Shown here: piece after piece, positions 23,213 to 31,508 of the stretch
Position numbering within the stretch: position 1 is the stretch's first letter
Layout: each line of letters begins with the position of its first letter
Assembly (NCBI GenBank): GCA_027485915.1
Contig: JAIXQA010000030.1
Coordinates: 1 to 40,330, forward strand
Reading direction: 5' to 3'
Length of the DNA stretch: 40,330 nt
Origin: Alphaproteobacteria bacterium
GTDB lineage: Bacteria; Pseudomonadota; Alphaproteobacteria; Caulobacterales; Aquidulcibacteraceae
Position numbers and translations under genes: made by a program
The notes under the pieces: generated by a model
Database searches by the model: none
What the model was told of the DNA's origin: nothing
Seen by the model: only the letters and a program-made list of their open reading frames with translations

Positions 23213-24493
23213 ATGGCACTCGCAGCGCTTTTTCTTGTCTTCGCCCTTCTGTTGGTTCTCGGCGCGCCGGTGGCGATTGCCCTGGTCATCTCCACGATTA
23301 GTGCCGCCCTCGTGGCCGGCATTCCGCCCATGGTGGTGGGCCAACAAGCAGCCGCCGATATCTCGAATGTCGGCCTTCTGGCCATTCCGCTGTTTGTGTT
23401 CGCCGGTGAGCTTATGCTGAAAGGTGGCATCTCAGAGCGGATTATTGCGCTGGCCAGCGCTTTGGTCGGCCGTTTTCGCGGTGGCCTCGCCCAAGTCAGC
23501 GTTGTGGCCTCGACCTTGTTTGGCGGCGTATCTGGCTCTGCCATTGCCGACATTTCTGCCGTCGGCGGCACCATGATCCCGCAAATGGCCCAGCGTGGCT
23601 ATGACAAGGATTATGCGGTCAATGTGACGATTTCGGCTGCACTGGTCGCACTCCTAGTGCCGCCGTCGCACAATATGATCTTGTTCTCCGCCGCTGCTGG
23701 TGGCGGCATCTCGATCACCGCCCTCTTCTCAGCAGGCATTATTCCAGCCTTGATGCTGGCGCTCGCGGTGATGGCGACGGCTTATATTCTGGCGGTAAAG
23801 CGCGGCTATCAAGCCGAAGGCAAAGTTGGTGCGCGCGCGCTGTTGACGACTTTTGTGACCGCTTTGCCTGCTTTGGTTTTGGTGCTGATTATCTTTGTCG
23901 GGATCAAGGCCGGAATTTTCACCGCGATTGAAAGCGCTTCTGTCGCTGTGGTCTATGCTGTCTTGGTGACCTTGATCGTCTATCGCAGCCTCAGCTGGAG
24001 CGCCTTTTTGGACGCAGCCAAAGGCGCTGCTAAGACCACCGGTTCTGTCTTATTCGTCATCGGAGCGGCCGGGGCCTTTGGTTGGATGATGGCCTATCTG
24101 CAAGTGCCCAGCCATGCGGTGGACGCTATGAAGGCCATTGCCCATGACAAGCTGACAGTGCTCGCCCTCATGGTGCTGTGCCTCTTGGTCTTGGGCACCT
24201 TCATGGATTTGGCTCCACTCATCATCATTTCCACACCAATCTTCCTGCCCGTCGCTAAAGCCTATCACATTGACCCTGTGCATTTTGGGGTCGTGCTGAT
24301 CCTGTCAGCTGGTATTGGTTTGGTGACGCCACCGGTTGGCTCGGTTCTGTTCTTGGGCGCATCGATTGGCAAAATTACCGTCATGGAAGCCGTACGCGGC
24401 ATGTGGCCCTTCTATTTGGCCGCCTTGATCGTTCTGGCCCTGGTGATGATCTTCCCGCAATTGTCGCTGTGGCTGCCAAGCTTGGTGGCTTAG
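23213..24493 (+). CDS. dctM: TRAP transporter large permease DctM
   Basis: The large transport subunit, 426 residues with about 12 hydrophobic helices. Family marks are the N-terminal LLVLGAPVAIAL, IPLFVFAGELMLKGGISERI, LFGGVSGSAIADISAVGGTMIP, LLVPPSHNMILFSAAAGGGIS and the C-terminal GIGLVTPPVGSVLFLG repeat. The RBS AAGGA lies 8-9 nt before the ATG, with an 11-bp gap after dctQ. The stop directly abuts the stop of the convergent pectate lyase gene, with no terminator between. Confidence 0.93.
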   Translation: MALAALFLVFALLLVLGAPVAIALVISTISAALVAGIPPMVVGQQAAADISNVGLLAIPLFVFAGELMLKGGISERIIALASALVGRFRGGLAQVSVVASTLFGGVSGSAIADISAVGGTMIPQMAQRGYDKDYAVNVTISAALVALLVPPSHNMILFSAAAGGGISITALFSAGIIPALMLALAVMATAYILAVKRGYQAEGKVGARALLTTFVTALPALVLVLIIFVGIKAGIFTAIESASVAVVYAVLVTLIVYRSLSWSAFLDAAKGAAKTTGSVLFVIGAAGAFGWMMAYLQVPSHAVDAMKAIAHDKLTVLALMVLCLLVLGTFMDLAPLIIISTPIFLPVAKAYHIDPVHFGVVLILSAGIGLVTPPVGSVLFLGASIGKITVMEAVRGMWPFYLAALIVLALVMIFPQLSLWLPSLVA

Positions 24494-25837
24494 TCAGCGC
24501 ACCAGAGAATTCAGCCAAACCTCAAGATGGCTGATGCCATCTTGATCGGGGTCGAGGGCTGCATCGCGTGCATCGTTCGGATTGAGCTTCATCTGGGTTT
24601 CCCACGCATCGGGAAGACCATCACCATCCTGATCGGGCCGCGCGGTGCCATTGGCCAAAACAGGCCAACCGCCCACTTCGTCTTGGGAATTGATGATTTT
24701 GCCGGTTCTTGAACGCACGCTTTGAACCACACGCGTATCGACGCCATCGCGCACCAAAGACGCACCAGCCTTGGCTAAAACTTTTTCTTCCGCGACAAGG
24801 GCGGGCTCTGCCGCAAGATCGCCATTGGCAAATGGTGTCGCAGAGAAATAGCCCTCTACTGGCCGCTTCAAGCGGACAAGGGCCCCGGTCTCCACCAGCA
24901 CACCATTCATGAAATTGCCGGAAAAGTGCGCCTGCGCGCCGGGGGCGGACTCAACAAAGGCAAGGGCAGATTTAGAGTTTGCGCCTTGGCGATAAGAATT
25001 GGCACGGAAGCTATACCGGCTGATCGCTGTCTCATCGACATTATAGCCCGAGCCATCGCCACCCCAATTGTAGAATAGATTATTGGCGAAATCGAACACC
25101 GGGCCTTGTGGGTCGAGCTTGGCATCGGCAAAATTGCCCGGCCGTGGCAGCCGCGCGCGGTGGTGGGCCCATAGATTATGGTGGAAACTGTAGCGCGAGC
25201 CTGCCGACCCACGCACGAGCGAACCGTAACCATGCGCGCCCTTGGAATGTACCGATTGGTCTAATGATTCTGAGATGATGGACCATTGCACGGTAACAAG
25301 GTCCAATTGCCGCTCGCCTTGTGTCATTTGCTGGGAGACCGACAAAGTCTCATCGGTCGACCATGAGGCCGAGCAATGGTCGATGATGATGTTCCGCCCG
25401 GCGGTCAGCGAAATGGAATCGGTTTCAGTCATGGAGATATCGCCCGGCCGCACGCGAATGAAGCGCACAATGACTTCAGAGGTCGAGACCAAAAGCGCAT
25501 GGCCTTTAAGCGTAATGCCATCACCAGGTGCGGTTTGGCCGGCGATGGTGACGAATGGGTTGCGGATCACCAAGGGCGATTGAAGCTCGATCGTCCCACC
25601 TGTTTCAAACAGGATGATGCGGGGGCCTTTCGCCTCAATCGCGGCGCGCAGACTGTCCGGGCCGCTATCGGCCAGATTGGTCACTTTGATAATGCGCCCG
25701 CCGCGACCTCCTTGGGTGAAAGCGCCAAAGCCTTCGGCCCCGGGGAAAGCGCGTAAAGGCTGGGCGGGGGTCTGTGCCGTGGCGTTGGCTGCCAGAAGCA
25801 CGCTGGCCAAGCCAAGGGAAAATATCAGGCGGGCCAT
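24494..25837 (-). CDS. Pectate lyase (PL1-like) with calcium-binding tail
   Basis: The second secreted pectate lyase, 447 residues. It has a Sec signal peptide (cleavage near ATA-QT), PL1-type opening FPGAEGFGAFTQGGRGGRI, beta-helix strands (FVTIAGQTAPGDGITLKG), the motif IIIDHCSASWSTDETLS, and HHRARLPRPGN, which matches the catalytic-arginine region of PL1 better than the equivalent part of the first lyase. The C-terminus carries two Asp-rich calcium loops, DQDGDGLPDAWE and DPDQDGISHLEVW, like a thrombospondin type-3 or dockerin-type repeat. It is the last gene of the kduI-kduD-kdgK-esterase-lyase operon. The start ATG shares one base with the stop of the esterase gene (TGATG), a sign of coupled translation. 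Confidence 0.9.
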   Translation of the reverse strand: MARLIFSLGLASVLLAANATAQTPAQPLRAFPGAEGFGAFTQGGRGGRIIKVTNLADSGPDSLRAAIEAKGPRIILFETGGTIELQSPLVIRNPFVTIAGQTAPGDGITLKGHALLVSTSEVIVRFIRVRPGDISMTETDSISLTAGRNIIIDHCSASWSTDETLSVSQQMTQGERQLDLVTVQWSIISESLDQSVHSKGAHGYGSLVRGSAGSRYSFHHNLWAHHRARLPRPGNFADAKLDPQGPVFDFANNLFYNWGGDGSGYNVDETAISRYSFRANSYRQGANSKSALAFVESAPGAQAHFSGNFMNGVLVETGALVRLKRPVEGYFSATPFANGDLAAEPALVAEEKVLAKAGASLVRDGVDTRVVQSVRSRTGKIINSQDEVGGWPVLANGTARPDQDGDGLPDAWETQMKLNPNDARDAALDPDQDGISHLEVWLNSLVR

Positions 25838-27429
25838 CAGCTACCCCATTGGATGAAAGGTACGGTCTGGAACAAGGCGCGCTCTAACCCGCGCGGATCA
25901 AAGGCCAGCCGCGTTGTGGCATCAAAAATCATCGTCTCGCGCCGCTCAAGGCTGTAACGTGGCCAATTTGGTAAGCCCTTAGCCTGCGGCGTGCCGTTGC
26001 GGGCCAGACTGACCAAAGCTGAAGATAGCTCTTTACTGACTTTGCGTGCCTCAGGGCCTGTCCCTGTCATCGGGCCTGAAGCTGCCAACGTGCGGAAAGC
26101 GTGGGGGATATCGAGCGTATGATAAGCGCCCCATTTGCCGCCGTCTTCGGGGCTCTTTAAGTCAAAGCGATACACCCAAGTCGGCGCGCCTTGGCGGGCG
26201 CGGGCGTCAGCCTCTTCCACCTGCCCGCGCCACGACCGCCCGGCAGTGGTCGCGGCAAAAAAGAGGTCGGACGCTGAAATGCCGGGATAGGCGGCTTGAT
26301 AGGTCGCAATCACATGGGCGGGGGAAATATCGGTCCGCATGTGGGTGGCAAGCCAAGCAGGGAGCGCGTCAAAAGTCAGGCTGAAGGCAGCAGGGTTAGA
26401 ACGGCCAATCAGATTGCGCGTCTCATTGGCCATATTGCCAAGGATCATGGGGATGCGCGCTGATTGTGGCGGTGCGTCGGGCCAAAATGGGTGGCGCGAT
26501 AAATGCCGCTGATCTAACACCGGACCGAAATAGAGCTTTTGTGTAGCATTGAGCGGGTCAGCGATGTTTAAGGCCTCAATCAAGCGGGCGCTCGACACGT
26601 TGAACACCTCTTGTGGCGAGATTTTCAACGCGTCCAAGAAAGCCTTGGCCCGGGCGGTGGCATTTAGCGGGCCAGAGGCTGTGACTTGCTGGCCACTCAT
26701 GGTGGCGACCGCATGGAATAGTCCAGAAGCCGAAGGGGCTGCCATCAGGGATGCAATCTTGGCCCCGCCGCCCGATTGGCCAAACAGCATGACGCGGGCC
26801 GGATCGCCGCCAAAGCGGGCAATATTGGCCTTCACCCAGGTGAGCGCCAGCACCAAATCCCATTGCCCAGCATTGCCGCTATCAGGTGCCAGTTCCGGGA
26901 CAATCTGACCTAAATAGAGATAGCCAAACGCATTGAGGCGGTGGTTGGTCGTGACGACGACCACATTCTCGTCAGCCGCCAGAATACTGCCATCGGTGAG
27001 AGGTGAAGAACCAGAGCCTGTATTATAGGCCCCGCCATGAATATAGAGCATGACAGGCTTTTTCGCGCGCGCATCCAAGCTTGCAGTCCAAATATTGAGG
27101 AACAAACAATCTTCAGATTGATTGGGCTCGCTACCAGCTTGTGGGCTAGCTGGCCCGTAATCGACTGCCTCAACAGGCTCTTGCCACGGCACGGGTGGCT
27201 TTGGTCGGGCAAAGCGCGTCGTTGCCGTGTCGGCCCCATATCGGATGCCCTTAAAGACATGCAGGCCTGCCTGCTTGCGCCCTCGCACGGGGCCAAAGGT
27301 CGTTTGGACGAGGCTTTGGGCTTCATCCGCCCAGAGGTTTTGCGGGACCAGACCGGCCATCAGGCCGCCAGCCAAGATTAATCGGCGCGAGGCTGTCGCC
27401 GGCAAAGGGCCAGCCTCACCGGCGGACAT
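25837..27429 (-). CDS. Type-B carboxylesterase, Tat-exported
   Basis: An exported esterase of the carboxylesterase type B (para-nitrobenzyl esterase) family, 530 residues. A Tat signal (ASRRLILAGGLMAGL) opens the protein. Then come GPVRGRKQAGLHVFKGIRYG, SEDCLFLNIW, the oxyanion loop VMLYIHGGAYNTGSG, the serine nucleophile in FGQSGGGAKIASLM, the acidic residue in GNMANETR and the histidine in YHTLDIPHAF. ATG 27429 is chosen, with AGGGGGTGG upstream; GTG 27438 is in frame. It overlaps the end of kdgK by 14 bp. Placement between the KDG kinase and a pectate lyase suggests it removes ester groups (methyl, acetyl or feruloyl) from pectin. No classical CE8 methylesterase is in the window. Confidence 0.88.
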   Translation of the reverse strand: MSAGEAGPLPATASRRLILAGGLMAGLVPQNLWADEAQSLVQTTFGPVRGRKQAGLHVFKGIRYGADTATTRFARPKPPVPWQEPVEAVDYGPASPQAGSEPNQSEDCLFLNIWTASLDARAKKPVMLYIHGGAYNTGSGSSPLTDGSILAADENVVVVTTNHRLNAFGYLYLGQIVPELAPDSGNAGQWDLVLALTWVKANIARFGGDPARVMLFGQSGGGAKIASLMAAPSASGLFHAVATMSGQQVTASGPLNATARAKAFLDALKISPQEVFNVSSARLIEALNIADPLNATQKLYFGPVLDQRHLSRHPFWPDAPPQSARIPMILGNMANETRNLIGRSNPAAFSLTFDALPAWLATHMRTDISPAHVIATYQAAYPGISASDLFFAATTAGRSWRGQVEEADARARQGAPTWVYRFDLKSPEDGGKWGAYHTLDIPHAFRTLAASGPMTGTGPEARKVSKELSSALVSLARNGTPQAKGLPNWPRYSLERRETMIFDATTRLAFDPRGLERALFQTVPFIQWGS

Positions 27430-28414
27430 CAAGCCCACCCCCTGCCATGGCGTCAGAAACCTCTTGCACGCTGGTCAAATTAAAGTCTCCGGGGATGGAG
27501 TGCTTGATTACGGCCGAAGCAACGGCAAATTCCAAGGTGGCTTGGGGTTCGTGGCCTGCCAGAAGACCATGTAACAGGCCTGCTGCAAACGCATCACCGG
27601 CGCCAATACGGTCTACAACGCCTGCAAGCTCATGCTCTTTCGAGACAAAGCGCTGCGTGCGACTTACGAGTTCACCTTGCAAGCCCTGATGGGTGACAGA
27701 AGCCAAAGTACGGGTCGTGGCGGCGATCCAGTGAAGCCGTGGGAAGACCTCAAAGGCACGCTGTAATGCAGCTTCACGGCTGGCAAAGCGCTCCCCCAAG
27801 ATCAGTTCCACGTCACGCTCATTGATGAAGGCCAAGGTCGCGTGCGACAGGATTTGTTTCAAGATCGCCGGCCCATCGCCTGCCCAAGCGGCCCAAAGTT
27901 GGGCGCGATAATTGCCGTCAAACGAGACTTTGACCCCGGCTTGGGTCGCTGCCTCAACAAGCGCCAATGCCGCCTTAGAGGCCTGTGGCCCAACCGCCGG
28001 GGTAACGCCTGAGACGTGAAGCCATTCGGCCCCTTCTAGGACGTCAGCGGGGTTAGTCAGATCGGCGGCTGACTGTGCAAAGGCACTGTCTGCCCGATCA
28101 TAAAGAACGGTAGAAGGGCGGCTGACCGCGCCTTGGGACAAGAAATAAAGCCCCATCCGACCTTTGGTTTGGCGGACTAGGCCCGTGTCCACGCCATGTT
28201 TGCGGATTTCAGCAATAGCGGCTTGGCCGAGTTCATTATCGGCAACCACGCTGGCCATACGGGCCTGATTGCCAAAGCGGGCAAGGCAGACTGCCACATT
28301 GGCTTCTGCCCCACCAATCGCCACATCAAAGAGTGGCGATTGCAACAGACGTTCATGGCCCGGCCCACTTAAGCGGATCAGCAATTCCCCGAAACAAACA
28401 ACTGATCCTGCCAC
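27416..28414 (-). CDS. kdgK: 2-dehydro-3-deoxygluconokinase
   Basis: KdgK phosphorylates 2-keto-3-deoxygluconate (KDG) with ATP to KDPG, where the two uronate branches of this locus meet. The 332-residue PfkB-family sugar kinase has the N-terminal glycine-rich signature (GGAEANVAVCLARFG), sugar-contact region KGRMGLYFLSQG, WLHVSGVTPAVG, KVSFDGNYRAQLW, and the catalytic PfkB motif DRIGAGDAFAAGL. The start is GTG 28414 with AAGG about 9 nt upstream, 6 bp after the kduD stop. KDPG aldolase (KdgA), the next step, is not in the window and must be encoded elsewhere. Confidence 0.93.
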   Translation of the reverse strand: MAGSVVCFGELLIRLSGPGHERLLQSPLFDVAIGGAEANVAVCLARFGNQARMASVVADNELGQAAIAEIRKHGVDTGLVRQTKGRMGLYFLSQGAVSRPSTVLYDRADSAFAQSAADLTNPADVLEGAEWLHVSGVTPAVGPQASKAALALVEAATQAGVKVSFDGNYRAQLWAAWAGDGPAILKQILSHATLAFINERDVELILGERFASREAALQRAFEVFPRLHWIAATTRTLASVTHQGLQGELVSRTQRFVSKEHELAGVVDRIGAGDAFAAGLLHGLLAGHEPQATLEFAVASAVIKHSIPGDFNLTSVQEVSDAMAGGGLDVRR

Positions 28415-28420
28415 GGCGCT

Positions 28421-29179
28421 TTACCTTGCTAGCCACCCGCCATCGACGGGGATGACGGCTCCATTGAGGTAGTCTGACGCTTTTGAAGCCAAAAAGACAG
28501 CCGTGCCGCCGAGATCGGAAGGCTCACCCCAGCGACCGGCGGGAATACGCTTTAAGATGTCACTGGAACGTTCTTCATCGGCCCGCAACTGCGCCGTATT
28601 GTCGGTCGCCATATAGCCAGGCGCAATCGCATTGATGTTAAGGCCTTTTGAGGCCCACTCACACGCCAAAAGCTTGGTAATGCCCGCGATGCCGCTTTTA
28701 GAAGCCGTATAGGATGGCACGCGGATGCCGCCCTGGAAGGACAGCATCGAGGCGATATTGATGATCTTGCCACTGCCTTGGCCAATCATCACTTTACCCG
28801 CCGCTTGGCTCATGAAAAAGGCGGACTTGATGTTGACATTCATCACATCATCCCAATCTTTTTCAGAGAAATCGACGGCATCCTGACGGCGGATCAGGCC
28901 CGCATTATTGACTAGAATATCGAGCTTGCCGAGGCCGGAGAGAGTCTCTGCCACAATCCGCTCAACCGGCTCAATGCTCATCAGATTGGCGTCAATATTG
29001 ATGAAGCGACGGCCCATGGCGGTGACTTTGGCACCAGTCTCGTCGGCTGGAACAATGCCGGCGGCGGCGATATCGGCACCGGCTCCTGCCAAAGCCAAAG
29101 CAATGCCTTGGCCGAGGCCCGTGTTCGCACCTGTAACGAGGGCGACTTTGCCAGACAAGTCAAAGAAGGAAAGGCTCAT
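28421..29179 (-). CDS. kduD: 2-dehydro-3-deoxy-D-gluconate 5-dehydrogenase
   Basis: KduD reduces 2,5-diketo-3-deoxygluconate (DKII) to KDG using a nicotinamide cofactor. The 252-residue classical short-chain dehydrogenase has the cofactor loop TGANTGLGQGIA, NNAGLIRR, catalytic IASMLSF and YTASKSG (Tyr-x3-Lys), and the C-terminal NGAVIPVDGGW. The sequence LIRRQDAVDFSEKDWDDVMN is characteristic of KduD among SDRs. ATG 29179 follows GGGGAG and is 17 bp after kduI; the frame stays open upstream inside kduI, but that part does not resemble an SDR. Confidence 0.95.
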   Translation of the reverse strand: MSLSFFDLSGKVALVTGANTGLGQGIALALAGAGADIAAAGIVPADETGAKVTAMGRRFINIDANLMSIEPVERIVAETLSGLGKLDILVNNAGLIRRQDAVDFSEKDWDDVMNVNIKSAFFMSQAAGKVMIGQGSGKIINIASMLSFQGGIRVPSYTASKSGIAGITKLLACEWASKGLNINAIAPGYMATDNTAQLRADEERSSDILKRIPAGRWGEPSDLGGTAVFLASKASDYLNGAVIPVDGGWLAR

Positions 29180-29196
29180 GATCTTCTCCCCCGGGC

Positions 29197-30045
29197 CTAT
29201 TTCAACTGACAGATGTCGCAGACCGAAAGGTCTGTGTAATCGAGGTTTTCCCCGCCCATCGCCCAGATGAAGGAATAATTTCGGGTGCCCGAACCCATAT
29301 GGATCGACCAAGGCGGAGAGATCACCGCCTCATCATTTTCCATGACGATATGGCGGATCTTGTCCTCTTCCCCCATGAAGTGGAAAACGCGGTCCTTCTC
29401 GCCCAGACCGAAGTAGAAATAAACCTCGGAGCGGCGGTCATGCAGATGTGGCGGCATGGTGTTCCAAACGCTACCTGTGTTGAGCTGGGTGAGACCCAAC
29501 AGGAGCTGGCAGGACTTAACCGTCGCGGGCACGATATATTGATAAATCACCCGCTCATTGGATTCGGCCAGCGAACCACGCTCCAGCGGTACTGCCGTCT
29601 CAATCGAGATTTTGGCGACTTCAAAGCGCGCATGGGCCGGGGTTGAGACCAGATAATATTTGGCAGGCGTATCCGCCGATTGGGAGTCAAAGATCACATC
29701 TTTGGAGCCCATGGGCACATAAAGACCGTCGCGTGGCTTAATCTCGTGCGCCACCCCATCCACATGGACGATCCCAACGCCAGAGCCGACATTGATCAAG
29801 CCCAGTTCGCGCCGCTCCAAGAAAGGATGGCCAGCTGCTGAAGCAGGCTCCGTTTGATGCGGCAGAACGACTTGTTGATGAACGGGCATCGCCCCGCCAA
29901 CCACCATCCGTTCATTATGGGAATAATTCAGATGAATTTCATCGACTTGGAACAATCCCGAAACCACATAACGCGCACGCAGCGCATCATTGTCGGTGCC
30001 TGCCATCATGTCTGGATGGGTGGCGTGATAAACCTTATCAAACAT
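29197..30045 (-). CDS. kduI: 5-dehydro-4-deoxy-D-glucuronate isomerase
   Basis: KduI isomerises 4-deoxy-L-threo-5-hexosulose uronate (DKI), the open form of the unsaturated galacturonate released by pectate lyases, to DKII. The 282-residue cupin (E. coli KduI is 278) shows all four metal ligands: H200, H202 and E207 in [15 protein letters not shown], and H249 in [10 protein letters not shown], each four residues later than in E. coli. It is the first gene of the minus-strand pectin operon. An ACCGGT operator and a TATAAG -10-like box lie 40-70 bp upstream. Confidence 0.96.
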   Translation of the reverse strand: MFDKVYHATHPDMMAGTDNDALRARYVVSGLFQVDEIHLNYSHNERMVVGGAMPVHQQVVLPHQTEPASAAGHPFLERRELGLINVGSGVGIVHVDGVAHEIKPRDGLYVPMGSKDVIFDSQSADTPAKYYLVSTPAHARFEVAKISIETAVPLERGSLAESNERVIYQYIVPATVKSCQLLLGLTQLNTGSVWNTMPPHLHDRRSEVYFYFGLGEKDRVFHFMGEEDKIRHIVMENDEAVISPPWSIHMGSGTRNYSFIWAMGGENLDYTDLSVCDICQLK

Positions 30046-30082
30046 CTTTTCGGCCCTCCCAAGCCAACCGGCGCGCCCTTAT

Positions 30083-30096
30083 GGTAACCGGTGTCA
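30083..30096. promoter_or_regulatory. Predicted LacI-family operator before kduI
   Basis: GGTAACCGGTGTCA is a 14-bp imperfect dyad with the central CG expected of LacI-family sites. Read on the minus strand it begins TGACACC, identical to the half-sites at 20824 and 31387. It lies 38 bp before the kduI start, downstream of the candidate -10, where it would act as a roadblock. Confidence 0.65.
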
Positions 30097-30109
30097 TTCG
30101 CAACAAAGT

Positions 30110-30136
30110 CTTATACGGGAAGATTTCATCTGACAA
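30110..30136 (-). promoter_or_regulatory. Candidate kduI operon promoter
   Basis: On the minus strand, TTGTCA (30136-30131) and TATAAG (30115-30110) are 15 bp apart. That is shorter than ideal, but these are the best hexamers in the 126-bp gap between the lacI-type gene and kduI. Confidence 0.35.
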
Positions 30137-30171
30137 GTGGGGCTGTAAGCGGACACGTGCAATTGTGTCGT

Positions 30172-31263
30172 TTAAGGCGTTCCAGGTGCTGCCGTTGAGC
30201 CGCGCACAATGATCTCGGGCGAGAAGGTGATGAGCTTCTTAGTTGTTACACCGTCGGCGGTCTGGAGCAACAAAGTCGCAGCAGCCGAGCCCATTTCTCG
30301 GATCGGCAAACGCACTGTTGTCAGCGCGGGCCAAAGCCTGCCCGCAATCGGGGTATCGTCAAACCCGACGATGGAAATGTCTTCGGGAATGCGAAATCCT
30401 GCCCGTCGCACCGCGACATAGGCCCCCGTCGCCATTTCATCATTGCCGGCAAAGATGGCTTGGGGTGGATTGGGCTGCGCCAACAAAAGCTCTGCCGCGA
30501 CCACACCCCCTTCAAACGTATAGCCCCCCTCTACGGCCATCTCAGGCCGCAGTACCAGACCGGCCTCTGCCAGTGCCCGCTCAAAACCGGCTCGGCGCTC
30601 ATGGGTGGAACGGAAGCTCAAAGGCCCATGGATATGGGCAATGTTGCGATGACCAAGGTCAGCCAAATGCCGTCCAGCCGCCGCCCCGCCATCGCCGTCC
30701 AAGGTGCGGATCATGCGTGAGGGTGTATCGAGCTCTACAGAGGCGATGCGCACATAATCGACGTCGGCCTCATTCAAAGCCAATGCCAAAGGCTCATCCT
30801 CGGACACCGATGGCGGCAAGATCAAACCAAAAGGCTTATGCTGCTGGATAAAGGATTGAATGCGGGCAACGTGGTCGAGCTTAGATCGGTCACACGGATG
30901 GAGAACCAATTGAAAGTCAGTGCCTTCGAGCGCATCCAAAATGCCGCGCTGGATATTCACCACATATTGCGGGCTTGGATTGTCATAGACGAGGCCAACC
31001 AGAAAACTCTTGCGGCGTGCAAGGGCGCGGGCCTGTGGGTCTGGCGTAAAGCCAAGTTCAGCTATGACCGCTTTGATCGTGTCGCGCGTCTTCTGCTTCA
31101 CAAACGGCGATTCATTGATGACGCGCGAGACGGTCTTTTTGGAAACTTTAGCCAAGCGCGCCACATCATTAATGGTCGCCTTACCCCGCAAAACGGCTTC
31201 CCCGCCCGCAGCTTGCGGAGCGGAAATGGGTTCTACGTCTTCGGGGTCAGCTTCGTATTTCAC
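30172..31263 (-). CDS. LacI-family transcriptional regulator of the pectin locus
   Basis: A 363-residue repressor with a basic helix-turn-helix at about residues 29-55 (ATINDVARLAKVSKKTVSR), the hinge helix DPQARALARRKS, and a periplasmic-binding-protein-like effector domain (FLVGLVYDNPSPQYVVNIQ, IFAGNDEMATGAYVAVRR, DISIVGFDDTPIAGRLWP). The start is GTG 31263, with AGAGG a few bases upstream. It is divergent from the TonB receptor operon and sits directly before the kduI operon. ACCGGT palindromes are found at both promoters and at the TRAP promoter, so it is the obvious local regulator. KDG or a related uronate intermediate is a likely inducer, by analogy with other uronate regulators. It is not an orthologue of the IclR-type KdgR of enterobacteria. 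Confidence 0.92.
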   Translation of the reverse strand: MKYEADPEDVEPISAPQAAGGEAVLRGKATINDVARLAKVSKKTVSRVINESPFVKQKTRDTIKAVIAELGFTPDPQARALARRKSFLVGLVYDNPSPQYVVNIQRGILDALEGTDFQLVLHPCDRSKLDHVARIQSFIQQHKPFGLILPPSVSEDEPLALALNEADVDYVRIASVELDTPSRMIRTLDGDGGAAAGRHLADLGHRNIAHIHGPLSFRSTHERRAGFERALAEAGLVLRPEMAVEGGYTFEGGVVAAELLLAQPNPPQAIFAGNDEMATGAYVAVRRAGFRIPEDISIVGFDDTPIAGRLWPALTTVRLPIREMGSAAATLLLQTADGVTTKKLITFSPEIIVRGSTAAPGTP

Positions 31264-31320
31264 AAAAACCTCTGCATGCGTCTTTTCTCTTTAGCCTTGC
31301 CTCTCATAGTCTCGCAAGCA

Positions 31321-31340
31321 AGGCCAATCTGCATTGGCCT
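31321..31340. promoter_or_regulatory. Palindrome in the lacI/TonB divergent region
   Basis: Perfect 8-bp arms AGGCCAAT (31321-31328) and ATTGGCCT (31333-31340) around a 4-nt loop, 58 bp before the lacI-type start. It differs from the ACCGGT operators. It could be a leader hairpin of the regulator message or the site of another factor. Confidence 0.45.
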
Positions 31341-31385
31341 GCCCTATGCACTGCAATCAAGTTTCAGCCTGTGGTCAAATTAGGA

Positions 31386-31414
31386 TTGACACCGGTGACA
31401 TTTTCGAAAATGCT
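31386..31414 (+). promoter_or_regulatory. Predicted promoter of the TonB receptor/uxa operon
   Basis: A perfect -35 TTGACA (31386-31391), a 17-bp spacer, and a weak -10 AATGCT (31409-31414). Both hexamers overlap the paired operators, which fits direct repression. The 5' leader would be about 85 nt. Confidence 0.5.
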
Positions 31415-31424
31415 ACCGGTAGCA
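31387..31424. promoter_or_regulatory. Composite 38-bp LacI-family operator
   Basis: Two ACCGGT dyads, TGACACCGGTGACA (31387-31400) and the perfect palindrome TGCTACCGGTAGCA (31411-31424), flank the palindrome TTTTCGAAAA (31401-31410). The whole block is itself a near-palindrome centred at 31405/31406. Site centres are 24 bp apart, slightly over two helical turns, so two dimers could bind on roughly the same face. TTGACA (31386-31391) overlaps the first site. Confidence 0.7.
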
Positions 31425-31508
31425 AAAGACTGTCGGAAGGGTCGCCGTGCACCGTTGCAGGAAACCCGGAAAGACGAAATAGGGGCAATGCCTCGAGGGG
31501 AGTAAACA

